Positions 50,194 through 60,014 of a stretch of 64,000 nucleotides of DNA are shown piece after piece (the stretch's first letter is position 1; each line of letters starts with the position of its first letter). The stretch covers positions 159,707 to 223,706 of the forward strand of contig JBATDG010000014.1 of NCBI GenBank assembly GCA_049663345.1, given 5' to 3'. The notes beneath the pieces were generated by a model. The model searched no databases. It was not told the origin of the DNA and saw only the letters and a program-made list of their open reading frames with translations. The DNA comes from SZUA-365 sp049663345 (GTDB lineage: Bacteria > Bacteroidota > Ignavibacteria > SZUA-365). A program made the translations under genes and the position numbers.

Positions 50194-50759
50194 TATTCTC
50201 CCCGCATCCGAATGATGCGTGCAGGCGTACCTCCTGCGATCGCGTTCGGCGGCACGTCATGCGTCACAGTGGCGTTCGCTGCGATCACTGCTCCATCGCC
50301 GATGGATACACCCTGCAGAATGACGGCGTTGGAGCCGATCCAGACATTCTTGCCGATGTCGATTGGACGCTGCAAGCCGCCCTGCTCGCGTATCGGTTTC
50401 TGCAAATCATCAAACACATGGTTACCGTCGATGATGGTGACGAAGCCGCCGATAAGCGTTCCCTCTCCGATGCGGACGCTGCCCGAGACAGTACAGTGCT
50501 GCGAAATAAATACGTCATCTTCGATTACCAGAGAGTCGTCAGGATGAGCAATCACCCAGCTGTCATGCAGCACCTGCGTGCGTTCGCCGATACGCAGATG
50601 CGCCAGTGGATCGATGCGAAGCTGAACGCGCTCGCCGAACGTCGCTGTCTCTGCGATCTGTTGACCCCCGGCTCGCAGACGGCGCAGAGTGAGAAACAAT
50701 TCAGCTCCCTGCATTTTCCTGAAAAGCCAGGCGGCGATATTTGCAGCTAACACTTTCAT
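50193..50759 (-). CDS. Hexapeptide-repeat (left-handed beta-helix) acyltransferase
   Basis: The 188-residue protein carries the hexapeptide pattern from about residue 55 onward: LVIEDDVFISQHCTVSGS, VRIGEGTLIGGFVTI, then IDIGKNVWIGSNAVILQGVS and IGDGAVIAANATVT. It ends with the typical PPNAIAGGTPARIIR. These O-acetyltransferases modify sugars with acetyl-CoA; the catalytic histidine is probably in DGNHVFDD. N-terminal about 50 residues are family-variable. The stop shares one base with the next start (TAATG), and the 5' end overlaps the flippase by 4 bases. Confidence 0.9.
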   Translation of the reverse strand: MKVLAANIAAWLFRKMQGAELFLTLRRLRAGGQQIAETATFGERVQLRIDPLAHLRIGERTQVLHDSWVIAHPDDSLVIEDDVFISQHCTVSGSVRIGEGTLIGGFVTIIDGNHVFDDLQKPIREQGGLQRPIDIGKNVWIGSNAVILQGVSIGDGAVIAANATVTHDVPPNAIAGGTPARIIRMRGE

Positions 50760-52072
50760 CTCGCGGCCAGGTTTTTTGCGGCAACCGTTTCGACTTCATG
50801 GCGGTGGAAATAAATATATATCATGGAGAGCGTACCCGCGGCAAACCAGACCAACACGCTGCTGATCGCCGCTCCCATCGAACCCATTTGCGTAATGAAC
50901 CAGTAATGCGATCCAATAGTCAGCAGCAGCTGTCCGAGTGCGACCCATGTCCCCATTCGTTCCCTTCCAATACTGAGCATGAGCATGGTGATCGGATTTC
51001 CGATGATCGTCCACGCGTAGCCAATAAAAAGGACGGCAAACAAAGGCATTGAAGCGGTGTACTTCGGGAAAAATACAGGAGTAGCGAAATACATGGTGAT
51101 GAGATAAATCAAACCGATGCCGGTAACCGGGAGACTGACGGCGAACGTTCGGCCAACATACCGACGCATTTCCGTGAGCGTGCGCAGTTCCATGGCCTTC
51201 GGAAAAAATACGGTGGAGACCGATCCCGCGAGCACGATCAGCGGCGTACACAGCTTTGCGGCGGCGATATACAGACCCGCTTCTTCCGGACGATCAGCGA
51301 GCATGGGAGAAATCATGAATACATCGAGGCGCATAAGAAACATCGTTGCAAACGAGGTGATCATCATCCATTTTCCAAAGCCCAGTACCTCGCGACCGAT
51401 GTCCTTCCAATCGTATTCGACACGCTTGCCGAGGGAGGAGACGAACCAAATCGCGATTACAGCGACGATGAGCGGTGCGATGGCATATGATGCGTAGACA
51501 AGGGAAAGCGAAAATACCGAAAACAGAATCGCGCCGTAGATCAAACCGGTTTTGATGGCTGCTTCAGAAATCCGTATGAGCGTGAAGCGTGTAAATTCCT
51601 GTCTTGCCTGAAGCACTGCAAGGATGAACTCCATCATTCCCCCCCCCAGTATCGCAATGGTCATGATGCGGAGCGGGATGACAAGTTCAGGAGTGCGGAG
51701 CAAAGTAATTGCTATCGTCTCCGCGCTGAAGTAAAGCGCGAAAGATGTCAGCACGACGATGACGGTTTTCGCCCTCAGTGCGAACTGGTAATGCGCCTGC
51801 GCACGTTCAGGGTCGTCACGTTTGTAAAGCGCAAAAAAACGAATGAAGCTTTGGTGCAGGCCGGAGTCGGTGAACTGGTTGATCGCAGCAAGCACTGTGA
51901 TGAACAATCCGTAGAGCTTGTATTCATCCGGAGTGAGCATCACCATGAATGAGAGTGTAATCAGGAAGGTCAGGAATTTCGCGAATACATCGCCGAAAAA
52001 CACGACGCTGGCATCCCTCGCGCCGAGCGGCAGCATCTCGCGTAATCCGTCGATGATGCTCCTTGCGCTCAC
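50756..52072 (-). CDS. Polysaccharide flippase (Wzx/MVF-type membrane transporter)
   Basis: The GTG at 52072 overlaps the stop of the upstream glycosyltransferase by 4 bases (GTGA) and gives 438 residues; a longer frame from 52129 would overlap by 61 bases and is less likely. About 12 transmembrane segments are present. The N-terminal region (VFFGDVFAKFLTFLITLSFM) with TPDEYKLYGLFI is typical of oligosaccharide flippases of the polysaccharide biosynthesis family. Such proteins move undecaprenyl-linked repeat units across the inner membrane. No Wzy polymerase or ligase is recognised in the block. Confidence 0.9.
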   Translation of the reverse strand: MSARSIIDGLREMLPLGARDASVVFFGDVFAKFLTFLITLSFMVMLTPDEYKLYGLFITVLAAINQFTDSGLHQSFIRFFALYKRDDPERAQAHYQFALRAKTVIVVLTSFALYFSAETIAITLLRTPELVIPLRIMTIAILGGGMMEFILAVLQARQEFTRFTLIRISEAAIKTGLIYGAILFSVFSLSLVYASYAIAPLIVAVIAIWFVSSLGKRVEYDWKDIGREVLGFGKWMMITSFATMFLMRLDVFMISPMLADRPEEAGLYIAAAKLCTPLIVLAGSVSTVFFPKAMELRTLTEMRRYVGRTFAVSLPVTGIGLIYLITMYFATPVFFPKYTASMPLFAVLFIGYAWTIIGNPITMLMLSIGRERMGTWVALGQLLLTIGSHYWFITQMGSMGAAISSVLVWFAAGTLSMIYIYFHRHEVETVAAKNLAAR

Positions 52073-53253
52073 GCTGCAAGCACCTTTTTGTGAAGATGAC
52101 CAATGAGACTGTGTACGCGATCCTCCCATGTATTCTGCTCGGCGAAGAGACGCCTGGCCCGGCGAAGCTCCGGAGAATCCTCTTCTAATGCTGCCCGTAT
52201 CGAAGCGATGAAGCTGCCGCCGTCATGCGCGAGATAAAGCTGTTCTGCGTGATGAGCTAGTTCCGCTGTCCGGGTGGCTACTACCGGCAGTCCCGCAGCG
52301 CAATATTCGTAGAGCTTCAGGGGGTTGACGATTCGCGTTATTTCATTGTCCAGAAAAGGAATGACAGCCACATCGAAACCGCGAAGATGGGAAGCCAGTT
52401 CGTCGTGATGTACATATCCGTGCAGCGTGACATTCGGATAACGCGAACAGGCCAGGGCGAAGCGTTTGTCCACAGGACCGATGACTGATAAATGACAATC
52501 GGAACACTCGCTGATGGTCTTTAGCACAAGATCAGCATCGAACCATTTTCCACTTGTGGCACCAATGTAGCCGATGGATTTCGGTAGACCGGTCCGGGGA
52601 TGCTGTTGTTCATGGTCGACCTTCGCGATAAAATCCCGCGACACAGCATTGGGTAAAAAAAGCGCCGCTGCGTCGGGGAAATTCTTTCGGACATCCCTTT
52701 CCATTTCTATTGCGCTGAAGGTGATCAAATCGGCCTCGGCACCCAAGGCGGCATTGGAGGCGCGAAGACGCTGCAGCGTTTCAGCGTCGCGGCTCTGGAC
52801 TTCAAGAGAATCGCAAATGTCGTAGACGAGCAGCTTTGGCGTGAAAAGATCACGGCCGATGAAGTTGTCCCACCACAGAGGCATCATAACCATGGCGATG
52901 ACCTGGGATAAATCGATGTCCCGGAAAGTCCTGCGGAACCAACGGCGAAACATTCTGCGGTCGATCCCCGGCGTGAGACTGTTGCGAAAGCCGGTGGGAA
53001 GCGTCGGCGGTGTATGGATCCGAAGATTCGGGATAGCTGCATCGTAAGCAAATCCGGTATCCCTCGCTAACGGAGAAAATACGCGGTTGAACAACGCATG
53101 TGCCTTTCCAGCCACCGAAGGAGCAATTTCGATGAAGTCCACTGTATGCCCGAGACGAGCACATTCTATTGCGAGGGCTTGTTCGCGCTGCGGAAGACTG
53201 TTGAACGAGGTCAGTCCGAAAAACAGAAAATGATGTAAAGTGTCAGAGTGCAT
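52069..53253 (-). CDS. Glycosyltransferase (GT-B fold, GT4/GT1-like)
   Basis: The 394-residue protein lacks a signal peptide and opens with FLFFGLTSFNSLPQREQALA, resembling the N-terminal Rossmann domain of GT4/teichuronic-type transferases. The C-terminal half has SIGYIGATSGKWFDADLVLK and the donor-site region LKLYEYCAAGLPVVATRTAE. Nucleotide-sugar donor unknown. It is followed by the flippase with GTGA overlap and preceded by another glycosyltransferase one base away. Confidence 0.87.
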   Translation of the reverse strand: MHSDTLHHFLFFGLTSFNSLPQREQALAIECARLGHTVDFIEIAPSVAGKAHALFNRVFSPLARDTGFAYDAAIPNLRIHTPPTLPTGFRNSLTPGIDRRMFRRWFRRTFRDIDLSQVIAMVMMPLWWDNFIGRDLFTPKLLVYDICDSLEVQSRDAETLQRLRASNAALGAEADLITFSAIEMERDVRKNFPDAAALFLPNAVSRDFIAKVDHEQQHPRTGLPKSIGYIGATSGKWFDADLVLKTISECSDCHLSVIGPVDKRFALACSRYPNVTLHGYVHHDELASHLRGFDVAVIPFLDNEITRIVNPLKLYEYCAAGLPVVATRTAELAHHAEQLYLAHDGGSFIASIRAALEEDSPELRRARRLFAEQNTWEDRVHSLIGHLHKKVLAA

Positions 53254-53254
53254 A

Positions 53255-54367
53255 TTATTGTTGCCGCCTTGCGTCAGCTATTTCCAGCTGAGTGGAAGGC
53301 CTGCCAGCAACGGGCCTTTTGATCTCGTACCAGGATTCGAGCAAAATTGCAATATCATCCCAGGTCATTTCAGAAACAAACAATGCGGCTTTCCGCGATT
53401 TCTCATGCAGTTCCTTTTCAAGTTCTCCACTCAAAAGCGATGCGAAAAAGGCCTGGCTGGATTCAGGACCATCCAGTACGGATAACAATTCCTGAGACTT
53501 CGGTATGGAAGCGAGGTAAAACTGCTTGATCCTGTTGAAAGCTGGTGAAATTACCGGTATGCCGCTGGTGAAAGCTTCAAAAATGCCGAGGAACCCTGTC
53601 GCGATCACCCAGCGCGCCGATGCGAGTGCAAGTTGGGGATTCCTGGATTCCCCCAGAATATCCACTTTCAAATGCTTACTCCCCAGCGCTGCGACAGCGT
53701 CGCGGAGGGGTCCGTCGCCTGCGATGCGCACGCGGACGGAAACATCAGCGCTCCTCGCAGCGATGGCGAGCGTAGTTAGCAGAGGCAGTATACCCGTGTC
53801 TTCCGAAAGCCGCCCGGCGTAGGCAAATACCGCATCCGATGCGGAAGGTGTCTGTTGAAAAGCACGTACCGGCGCTCCGAGATAGACAGCGTCTACAGGA
53901 TGCCGGTACAGTTGGCGCACATACTCCCCCACAGCGAAGCGAACATCGCAGCATGCTGCCGTCGCAGCCCGAAACATACGATGCCGAAACCGGATAGGCC
54001 AATGTTCGAAGCCATGAAACGTCACGGCATAGCGCGGCGAACGGATCAGCAATCGGAGCGGAAGAAACCAGTGAAAGAATGTAGTGTAGTCATGAAAGTG
54101 CAGCACGTCTGAGGACTCAAGAAATTCCCGCTGACGCCACATCCACATCCAGTAGCCGATGCGCGTAAACGGTCTCCGGAGCGGGACCTGAAATCGGAGG
54201 ACGCGGAACGGCAGTACTTCGTCATCCCAGCTGCCGTCGCCGGGAGTTTCCGTGATTATTGTCAGATCATGGCCGCGGGAAGCGAGCGCTTCCGCAGAGC
54301 GAAGCACGCTCCATTGCACGCCGCCGATGGAGGGAAAAAAATGGTTGGCGAAAAAAACGATGCGCAT
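53255..54367 (-). CDS. Glycosyltransferase family 4 protein
   Basis: From the ATG at 54367 the protein has 370 residues and begins MRIVFFANHFFPSIGGVQWS, a classical GT4 N-terminus. The C-terminal domain includes VFAYAGRLSEDTGILPLL, DGPLRDAVAALGSKHLKVD and the donor-site EAFTSGIPVISPAFNR. A TTG at 54385, overlapping the deacetylase stop (TTGA), would add six residues. It probably adds one sugar to the repeat unit handled by the flippase. Confidence 0.9.
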   Translation of the reverse strand: MRIVFFANHFFPSIGGVQWSVLRSAEALASRGHDLTIITETPGDGSWDDEVLPFRVLRFQVPLRRPFTRIGYWMWMWRQREFLESSDVLHFHDYTTFFHWFLPLRLLIRSPRYAVTFHGFEHWPIRFRHRMFRAATAACCDVRFAVGEYVRQLYRHPVDAVYLGAPVRAFQQTPSASDAVFAYAGRLSEDTGILPLLTTLAIAARSADVSVRVRIAGDGPLRDAVAALGSKHLKVDILGESRNPQLALASARWVIATGFLGIFEAFTSGIPVISPAFNRIKQFYLASIPKSQELLSVLDGPESSQAFFASLLSGELEKELHEKSRKAALFVSEMTWDDIAILLESWYEIKRPVAGRPSTQLEIADARRQQ

Positions 54368-54381
54368 GTGTGGAGTGGAGC

Positions 54382-55527
54382 TCAATCCACTTTCTGAAAG
54401 AATTCGTAGCGGGGCGGTATGCCTTCCGTAGGAGTGAAGCCGTAGTCCTTGACGAACACGCCGTCCATCAGATTATCGTTCGGATTCCACGGCTTGTCGT
54501 AATCGTTGCCGGCTTTGTAAACGTAGCTGATTCCTTTGAAGGCGTTGTGCTTCCGCGTTCTCGCCTGTCCCCCATTCGCATCCAGATCAAGATAATGGGT
54601 GATATGATCGTTGTAATTGTATTCAGGAAAGGCGGTAAACAAGCTGCAGCTGAAGCTGTTTTTCGCTTTCTGCACGGCATTTTTCACAAGCACATTTACT
54701 GTCTTGTGAACAAAGTTTCCGTATTCGCCATCTGTCCCATGCGTGATGACAACATCCGGACGCTCGCGCATGATGACCTCCTCTATACTTCTCTGCATCG
54801 CTTCCCTCATGATCGTACCAGGCCCAAAACTTTTTTTGAAATCGAAGCCCATGTATTCACCGATCTGGGTAATCTGTTTTCCGCTCATCTGATAGCGCAC
54901 GGGAAGAACGCTGATGTCCACTCCCAGCGCGCGTCCGTAGCGTCTCGCGATCTGCGGCTTTTGCAATCCCATGAGATCCGTTCCGACACGCACGCTTCCG
55001 TCAGCCATCACGCCAGCGCAATTGTAGCCGCTGAGTGTGGGATCCTGATTTTCATCGAAACCCATGGATCCATCCGCACCGTTGGACAGCAGATACACCC
55101 GGACTTTCTTCCCTTTGAGCGCGGCCGATGCCAGGAGTCCGCCTGCGAGCAGCACTTCATCATCGGGGTGAGAGACGAGCACCATGATCGAAGCGGCTCT
55201 GTCGAGAACTGAATTCATATCCGCGAAGCGCTCGGCAAGCACTGCGGGAGGACGCAGATACCCTGTGTGATCATCGGCGTCGAATACGCTCAGCTTATAG
55301 TCGATTTTGATTTTCTCATTTCCGCCATCTCCGTACATGAAATCCTTCACATAAACCACTTTGTGGTCAATCCCGGGCCATTCATCGAAATCCCATGTCC
55401 CGTGCGCGATGCCGGCGGGAATATCGTAGCCCGCGCGATACGTCGATGGATCGAGTGTATTCGGTACATTCTGCGCAGAGGCGGACATGGTGAAAAGCAG
55501 AATAGCGGCTATCAGAATCGATTTCAT
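54382..55527 (-). CDS. Secreted PIG-L family deacetylase
   Basis: The 381-residue protein has a signal peptide (MKSILIAAILLFTMSASAQ, 1-19) and the catalytic motif VLVSHPDDEVLLAGGLLASA (about 140-159), with a later histidine segment DVVITHGTDGEYGNFVHKTV. It would act outside the cytoplasm, unlike the PIG-L protein at 47.8 kb. Extracellular PIG-L enzymes deacetylate polymeric or surface-bound amino sugars. The N-terminal 100 residues are a family-variable extension. Substrate inferred from its place in the glycan block. Confidence 0.87.
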   Translation of the reverse strand: MKSILIAAILLFTMSASAQNVPNTLDPSTYRAGYDIPAGIAHGTWDFDEWPGIDHKVVYVKDFMYGDGGNEKIKIDYKLSVFDADDHTGYLRPPAVLAERFADMNSVLDRAASIMVLVSHPDDEVLLAGGLLASAALKGKKVRVYLLSNGADGSMGFDENQDPTLSGYNCAGVMADGSVRVGTDLMGLQKPQIARRYGRALGVDISVLPVRYQMSGKQITQIGEYMGFDFKKSFGPGTIMREAMQRSIEEVIMRERPDVVITHGTDGEYGNFVHKTVNVLVKNAVQKAKNSFSCSLFTAFPEYNYNDHITHYLDLDANGGQARTRKHNAFKGISYVYKAGNDYDKPWNPNDNLMDGVFVKDYGFTPTEGIPPRYEFFQKVD

Positions 55528-55536
55528 TGAGGACCT

Positions 55537-56550
55537 CTAAAGGACGAGAATTGTGCTCATTCGCACTGGCTGATTGGAAAAGAGCAAAGACAAAGTATAT
55601 GCGCCGGCGGAGACCATTGTTCCGTTATCGCTGCGGCCATTCCAGAAGACGCTGTGGTTGCCAGATGTATGCGCGTAATATACGATTTTCCGTATTTGAC
55701 GGCCCGAGGAATCGTGAATGAAAAGTACGAATTCACCGGTTTCCGCAACGGGGAATGTCGCGACAGAAACGCCGTCTCGATAGCGGAGGAACGGCGAGGG
55801 ATAGATCTCCAGTGTTGCTATCCGGATCGGGTTTGTTCGACCGGCTTCGATAGCTTCCATCACAACAGGCAGCAGCGTCTCCGCTATGATGCGGTGTCCC
55901 TCAGGCATCGGATGTACGCCGTCGAATCCGAGCAGTGCGTCGTCTGCCAGAAATGAGCTGTCGCAGCGAATCAGGCGGACTCCAGGGATTTCTCCAGCTA
56001 CTTCCTCAACGATATCCGCGTATCGCTCTCGAAGCGCCACTACTCCTTCTGCTGCCAAGTACAGTGTGCTGTCGAAAAACTGATAGAATCGCGCAGCGAT
56101 CACCGGCGGCGGTGCGAGGACAATGACTGCCGAGCCGGTGCCGGTGAGCTTGCGAAACATAATGCGGCAGTTGTAGCGAAAGCGTTCTATAGACACGCGG
56201 GATGCAGGTGGTTCGCCCCAGATAAAATAATCGTTGGATCCGAAGCCAAACACTACGACGTCGGCGTTGACGCTCGTCACGTCGCGGTCGATGCGTGAAA
56301 GGGCATCTTCTGTGGTTTCTCCACCATGCGCGGTCACGACGCTCTCGACAATGGTCATATTCACCGCGAACATGGAATCAAGCAGAGCGGGAAATGCGCG
56401 TTCAGGATGGCGCTCCGCATTCATCCATCCTTCGGTAATTGAGTCGCCGAAATAGCATATCCGTGTCTGCGAGATTGCGGGCAACGCAATGCACAGAACG
56501 AAGAGAATCGATGTGAATAGGGAATGCACGATAGCAGCGGTGGTCGTCAA
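55537..56550 (-). CDS. Secreted SGNH/GDSL hydrolase with C-terminal FlgD/T9SS-like beta domain
   Basis: The SGNH esterase domain (about 30-235) shows block I YFGDSITEGW, block III GFGSNDYF and block V DGVHPMPEGH with the catalytic Asp-His pair. The C-terminal about 90 residues (IYPSPFLRYRDGVSVATF ... FWNGRSDNGTMVSAGAYTL) match the FlgD-Ig/secretion-sorting type of domain common in secreted FCB proteins. A signal peptide (SLFTSILFVLCIALPAIS) is present. The frame begins with TTG at 56550, overlapping the activase stop; a GTG at 56529 gives a tighter signal peptide and may be the true start. Likely role: removing O-acyl groups from a glycan. Confidence 0.86.
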   Translation of the reverse strand: MTTTAAIVHSLFTSILFVLCIALPAISQTRICYFGDSITEGWMNAERHPERAFPALLDSMFAVNMTIVESVVTAHGGETTEDALSRIDRDVTSVNADVVVFGFGSNDYFIWGEPPASRVSIERFRYNCRIMFRKLTGTGSAVIVLAPPPVIAARFYQFFDSTLYLAAEGVVALRERYADIVEEVAGEIPGVRLIRCDSSFLADDALLGFDGVHPMPEGHRIIAETLLPVVMEAIEAGRTNPIRIATLEIYPSPFLRYRDGVSVATFPVAETGEFVLFIHDSSGRQIRKIVYYAHTSGNHSVFWNGRSDNGTMVSAGAYTLSLLFSNQPVRMSTILVL

Positions 56551-59500
56551 ACAGGCAAGCGGTCAGGCAGTTCGATGTCGTGGAAGCGGGTGGATTGTTC
56601 CGCCCCGGCAAATCGCGGCAGCGGCTTCGGAGTTCCTCCGAGAGCCCGAAGCAGACGCGCCTCGTACTCTGTTAGTTTTGCCTCGAGGGATTCGCGCTTC
56701 ATGCTTTGCGTGGCAATGGTTTCGCGATATCGCTTGAGAAAATACCCGATGGTCTCCACGCGAATTTTGATGCTGCCGCTGGGACGGTTTTCATCGATGT
56801 CTTTGAAACTGAAATACGGAGTACCTGAACATTCAACTATTTCCTGGACGGTCGCGTAGATGGGTCCGTCATGTCCGCATTTGAAGCTCGAGAGTTCGAG
56901 AGCCACAAGATTCGGATGCCTGGCGACATACTTCGCAGCCCATACCTTCCGGCTCGTGTTTTCACTGTACGAATTTTTCCATACGTCGCGGATTTCCATC
57001 GGATTCGTTATGCGTCCCGCACGGATATCGGCTCCGAACACCTTCTCCAGAGTTTGTTCGTCCGAGGGAAGGCTGTCCTGCGTGAACACCGGATATCCGA
57101 GTTTCTGAAATTCAGCGAGAATGCCGTGGTTGATTCCCGGGTCGTTGTGGTACGGTCGAGCCAGCAGCACAATGCCGATGCGCTGTTCCGCTTCGATCTC
57201 ATTCAGAACAGCAGCCGCATCCTTCCGCAGTTTCGCGTTGAAAGCCTCCATGGCAGCGTAGCCGGCATTCATCGCCTGCTCATGTTCCTTTCTGTCGAGA
57301 GAAAGCAAGGCCTTCATATCCGAATACATCTGGCGGGCGGCGAGCGCCGGCTCTGATAGATTTATAAAGGGCTGCACATACTGCACGCCGACACGCGCAA
57401 ACATGTCGCCTTCCTTCGTGAAGGCAGCTTTCGCAGTTTCCACGCTGCCAACCACGGTGGGACAGGATTTCGACGCCAGCGTTCCGACCAGGTCGCTGGG
57501 CATATCATCTACCATCGGATAAAAAATCCAGTCCAACGGCTTTTGCGCGTGCTTCTTTTCTATCAGGTTATGCACATGAGCGAGCGCGAGTTTGCTCGGG
57601 AAGCAGGGATCTATGCTGCCCCGCTTGCTCCCCTCCCGAAACAGGGTGTCGTTTGTGTGATCGGAGAAAATGATGTTTTCGAAGGGGATGCCGAGTTCCA
57701 AAAAATAGGCGGTGAAAAACGGGGCCTGCGAATACATATTGAGCACGCGGGGAATCCCGATGCGCAGTTCATCCCGACGGAGACTGCGTCCGTTTGCGGA
57801 TATTTTCACAATTCCGCGCTTCCCATTCAGAACATGATGCTGATGGAATACTTCCCGCGCAGCGATATCCGCGAAATTGGGAAACTGCCTGCGGACGCGC
57901 GACAGATCCTTCGCGATTTCCCGCATGTCATCCGCTTCCTCCACACAGCCTTTCTCACAGGTTGCAATGATCAGACGGCGCTTGGCCGGATCCTCTTCAC
58001 TTCCGTTTGCAGCTGCTGTTTCAACATCGATGAAAGTACGCAGGCACTTGTTCTTGCAGAAGCCGCAGCGAGTGCTCTCGTCTCGCTTCGAGATAAAGCG
58101 AATCTGCTCGGCGAATTCGAGACCGATAAAGGTTGTTTCCCTGCCGCTGCCATGAAGACGCGCGGCCTCAACCGCTGCGCCAATTGCACCAGCCTCGCCG
58201 GTATGGCGATGCACGATGATGCGGGGACGCAATTCATGAAATCTCTTCTTTATAAAATCCACCTGTGCTTTTACGGCAGCCAGATTGCGCTGGGTACCGC
58301 CTTGCAGAACGAACGTTCCCCCGAGAAGCTCGAGGTTGCTGATCTGCGATACGTAAAGCCAGATATTTTTCGGAAGAACCCGGGCCAGACCGGCCATGAT
58401 TTCTTCGGGCTTCCATCCCTGTCGCTGAAAATCCACGATATCAGACTGAAGAAATACCGCACATCCGTAGCCGAAATCCGGGGCCTTCGTTGCGGTGAAG
58501 GCAATGTCTGCATAGTCGCCGATATCGTAACCGAAGCCTTCCGCGGTGCTTTGAAGAAAATAGCCATTACCGGCGGAACACTGTGTATTGAGCTTGAAGT
58601 CAACGACTCTATCCTGATGCAGGAGAATGAGTTTGATGTCCTGACCTCCGACATCACAGATCACATCAACGTTCTTGTAGTAGCGTTGTGCGGCCTGTGT
58701 ATGCGCTACGGTTTCCACGAGCGCGACATCCGCACCGATCGAATCCTTGAGAATATCTTTCGCATATCCCGTGGTGCCTACACCGAGGATGCGCAGCTCA
58801 GCTCCCTGCGCGCGCACCTGCTCATGCAGCTCCACGATGATTCGACGGGTGTCGTCTATTGGATTGCCATCCGAAAGGCGGTATGCCTTGAAGGCGACCT
58901 CCAGGTTGCGGTCGAGCAATACGCCCTTCGTCGTGGTCGACCCTCCGTCGATTCCAAGATAGGCGTCGAAACGCTGACCGGGCTGCAGAACCCTGGGCTG
59001 AAATTCAGGGATCGCGTATTCCGCGATAAATTCCTCGAGCTCTTCTTTCGTTTCGTAAAGCGGAGGACCCACTTTAGAACGCCGCGCCTGTTCCCTGCCA
59101 TGCGAGATGTACTTGCGAAGATCATCGAGTCCTGAGAAGCTCTCAGTGACTTCATTGCGCGAGGCGTAGACCAACGTGCCGAGAGCAGCAAAATACTGAG
59201 CATCCTCCGGAACGTAGATCAGATCCGCAGGATTCCGTCCCTCAGGCAGAGGATAGTCGCGTTCTTTCCAAAGCTGTGGAATGTTGTGTTTCCAGCATTC
59301 GGCGAGTCCGCGGATAAATGTGTTCGGTCCTCCAAGCAAAAGAACGTCATGCCGCAGCGTGTTTCCACGGGTCAGCACGGAGAGATTCTGCTGCACGATG
59401 GACTCAAAGAGCGAGGCCATCAATTCTTCAGGGGGCACACCCTGCTTTTGCAGGCCGTTGATGTCCGTTTCAGCAAACACGCCGCACTTCCCGGCGACAG

Positions 59501-60014
59501 GATGCAGACGTACGCCGTCATAGCGGAGATGTGCGAGCTGATCGGCGGGGATGCGCAGCTTTGCATTGATCTTGTCGATGATCGCTCCGGTCCCTCCGGC
59601 GCACTTATCGTTCATCGAAGTAAATTTCTTGCTGCGGCCGGTGAGCGGATCGCGATGGAAAATCAGAATCTTCGCATCCTGTCCGCCAAGCTCCACGGCA
59701 GCTCCCGCCTGTGGACAGCGTTCTTCCACCGCAAGCGACACCGCATTGACTTCCTGCACGAAACGGGCGCCGAGATGCGGCGCAAGTGATTTTGCGCCCG
59801 ACCCGGTCATGAGAATGCGATACTGTTTCGGATCAGCGCCGAATTCGTCGAGAATGCGTTCTAGAAACGCGAGGACGGTTTCCGCCAGTCGTGTTTCATG
59901 CCTCTGATACTCTTTCCAAATAATCCCGCTATCTCCCATGCTCTGTACCACGGCTTTCACCGTAGTACTTCCCACATCGAGACCGACCAGATATTTCAAC
60001 TGAACGTCATTCAT
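56547..60014 (-). CDS. Fusion of two BadF/BcrA-type activase ATPase domains with DUF2229 and HgdB-like region
   Basis: The 1155-residue protein starts with two ASKHA-type ATPase domains: YLVGLDVGSTTVKAVVQ (residue 8 onward) and FDAYLGIDGGSTTTKGVLLD (about 345). Each keeps the two cysteines that bridge a [4Fe-4S] cluster in HgdC-type activators: NDKCAGGTG with GKCGVFAETD in the first, NTQCSAGNG with YGCAVFLQSD in the second. A cysteine cluster CGFCKNKC ... CEKGC follows near 665-710, then a DUF2229 segment (PRVLNMYSQAPFF) and an HgdB-like part (LLARPYHNDPG). Known relatives use ATP to drive low-potential electrons into 2-hydroxyacyl-CoA dehydratases or double-cubane proteins; the real substrate is unknown. 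Confidence 0.88.
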   Translation of the reverse strand: MNDVQLKYLVGLDVGSTTVKAVVQSMGDSGIIWKEYQRHETRLAETVLAFLERILDEFGADPKQYRILMTGSGAKSLAPHLGARFVQEVNAVSLAVEERCPQAGAAVELGGQDAKILIFHRDPLTGRSKKFTSMNDKCAGGTGAIIDKINAKLRIPADQLAHLRYDGVRLHPVAGKCGVFAETDINGLQKQGVPPEELMASLFESIVQQNLSVLTRGNTLRHDVLLLGGPNTFIRGLAECWKHNIPQLWKERDYPLPEGRNPADLIYVPEDAQYFAALGTLVYASRNEVTESFSGLDDLRKYISHGREQARRSKVGPPLYETKEELEEFIAEYAIPEFQPRVLQPGQRFDAYLGIDGGSTTTKGVLLDRNLEVAFKAYRLSDGNPIDDTRRIIVELHEQVRAQGAELRILGVGTTGYAKDILKDSIGADVALVETVAHTQAAQRYYKNVDVICDVGGQDIKLILLHQDRVVDFKLNTQCSAGNGYFLQSTAEGFGYDIGDYADIAFTATKAPDFGYGCAVFLQSDIVDFQRQGWKPEEIMAGLARVLPKNIWLYVSQISNLELLGGTFVLQGGTQRNLAAVKAQVDFIKKRFHELRPRIIVHRHTGEAGAIGAAVEAARLHGSGRETTFIGLEFAEQIRFISKRDESTRCGFCKNKCLRTFIDVETAAANGSEEDPAKRRLIIATCEKGCVEEADDMREIAKDLSRVRRQFPNFADIAAREVFHQHHVLNGKRGIVKISANGRSLRRDELRIGIPRVLNMYSQAPFFTAYFLELGIPFENIIFSDHTNDTLFREGSKRGSIDPCFPSKLALAHVHNLIEKKHAQKPLDWIFYPMVDDMPSDLVGTLASKSCPTVVGSVETAKAAFTKEGDMFARVGVQYVQPFINLSEPALAARQMYSDMKALLSLDRKEHEQAMNAGYAAMEAFNAKLRKDAAAVLNEIEAEQRIGIVLLARPYHNDPGINHGILAEFQKLGYPVFTQDSLPSDEQTLEKVFGADIRAGRITNPMEIRDVWKNSYSENTSRKVWAAKYVARHPNLVALELSSFKCGHDGPIYATVQEIVECSGTPYFSFKDIDENRPSGSIKIRVETIGYFLKRYRETIATQSMKRESLEAKLTEYEARLLRALGGTPKPLPRFAGAEQSTRFHDIELPDRLPV

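Noticed and set aside
49582..50547. 321-codon frame on the plus strand
   Set aside because: Antisense to the FemAB-like and hexapeptide acyltransferase genes, both of which have clear motifs.
54259..55212. 317-codon frame on the plus strand
   Set aside because: Antisense to the secreted PIG-L deacetylase, which has signal peptide and catalytic motif.
57543..59135. 530-codon open frame on the plus strand
   Set aside because: It lies wholly antisense to the activase gene, has no recognisable motif and is rich in Cys/His/Arg in shadow-frame fashion. It arises from the codon bias of the real gene.
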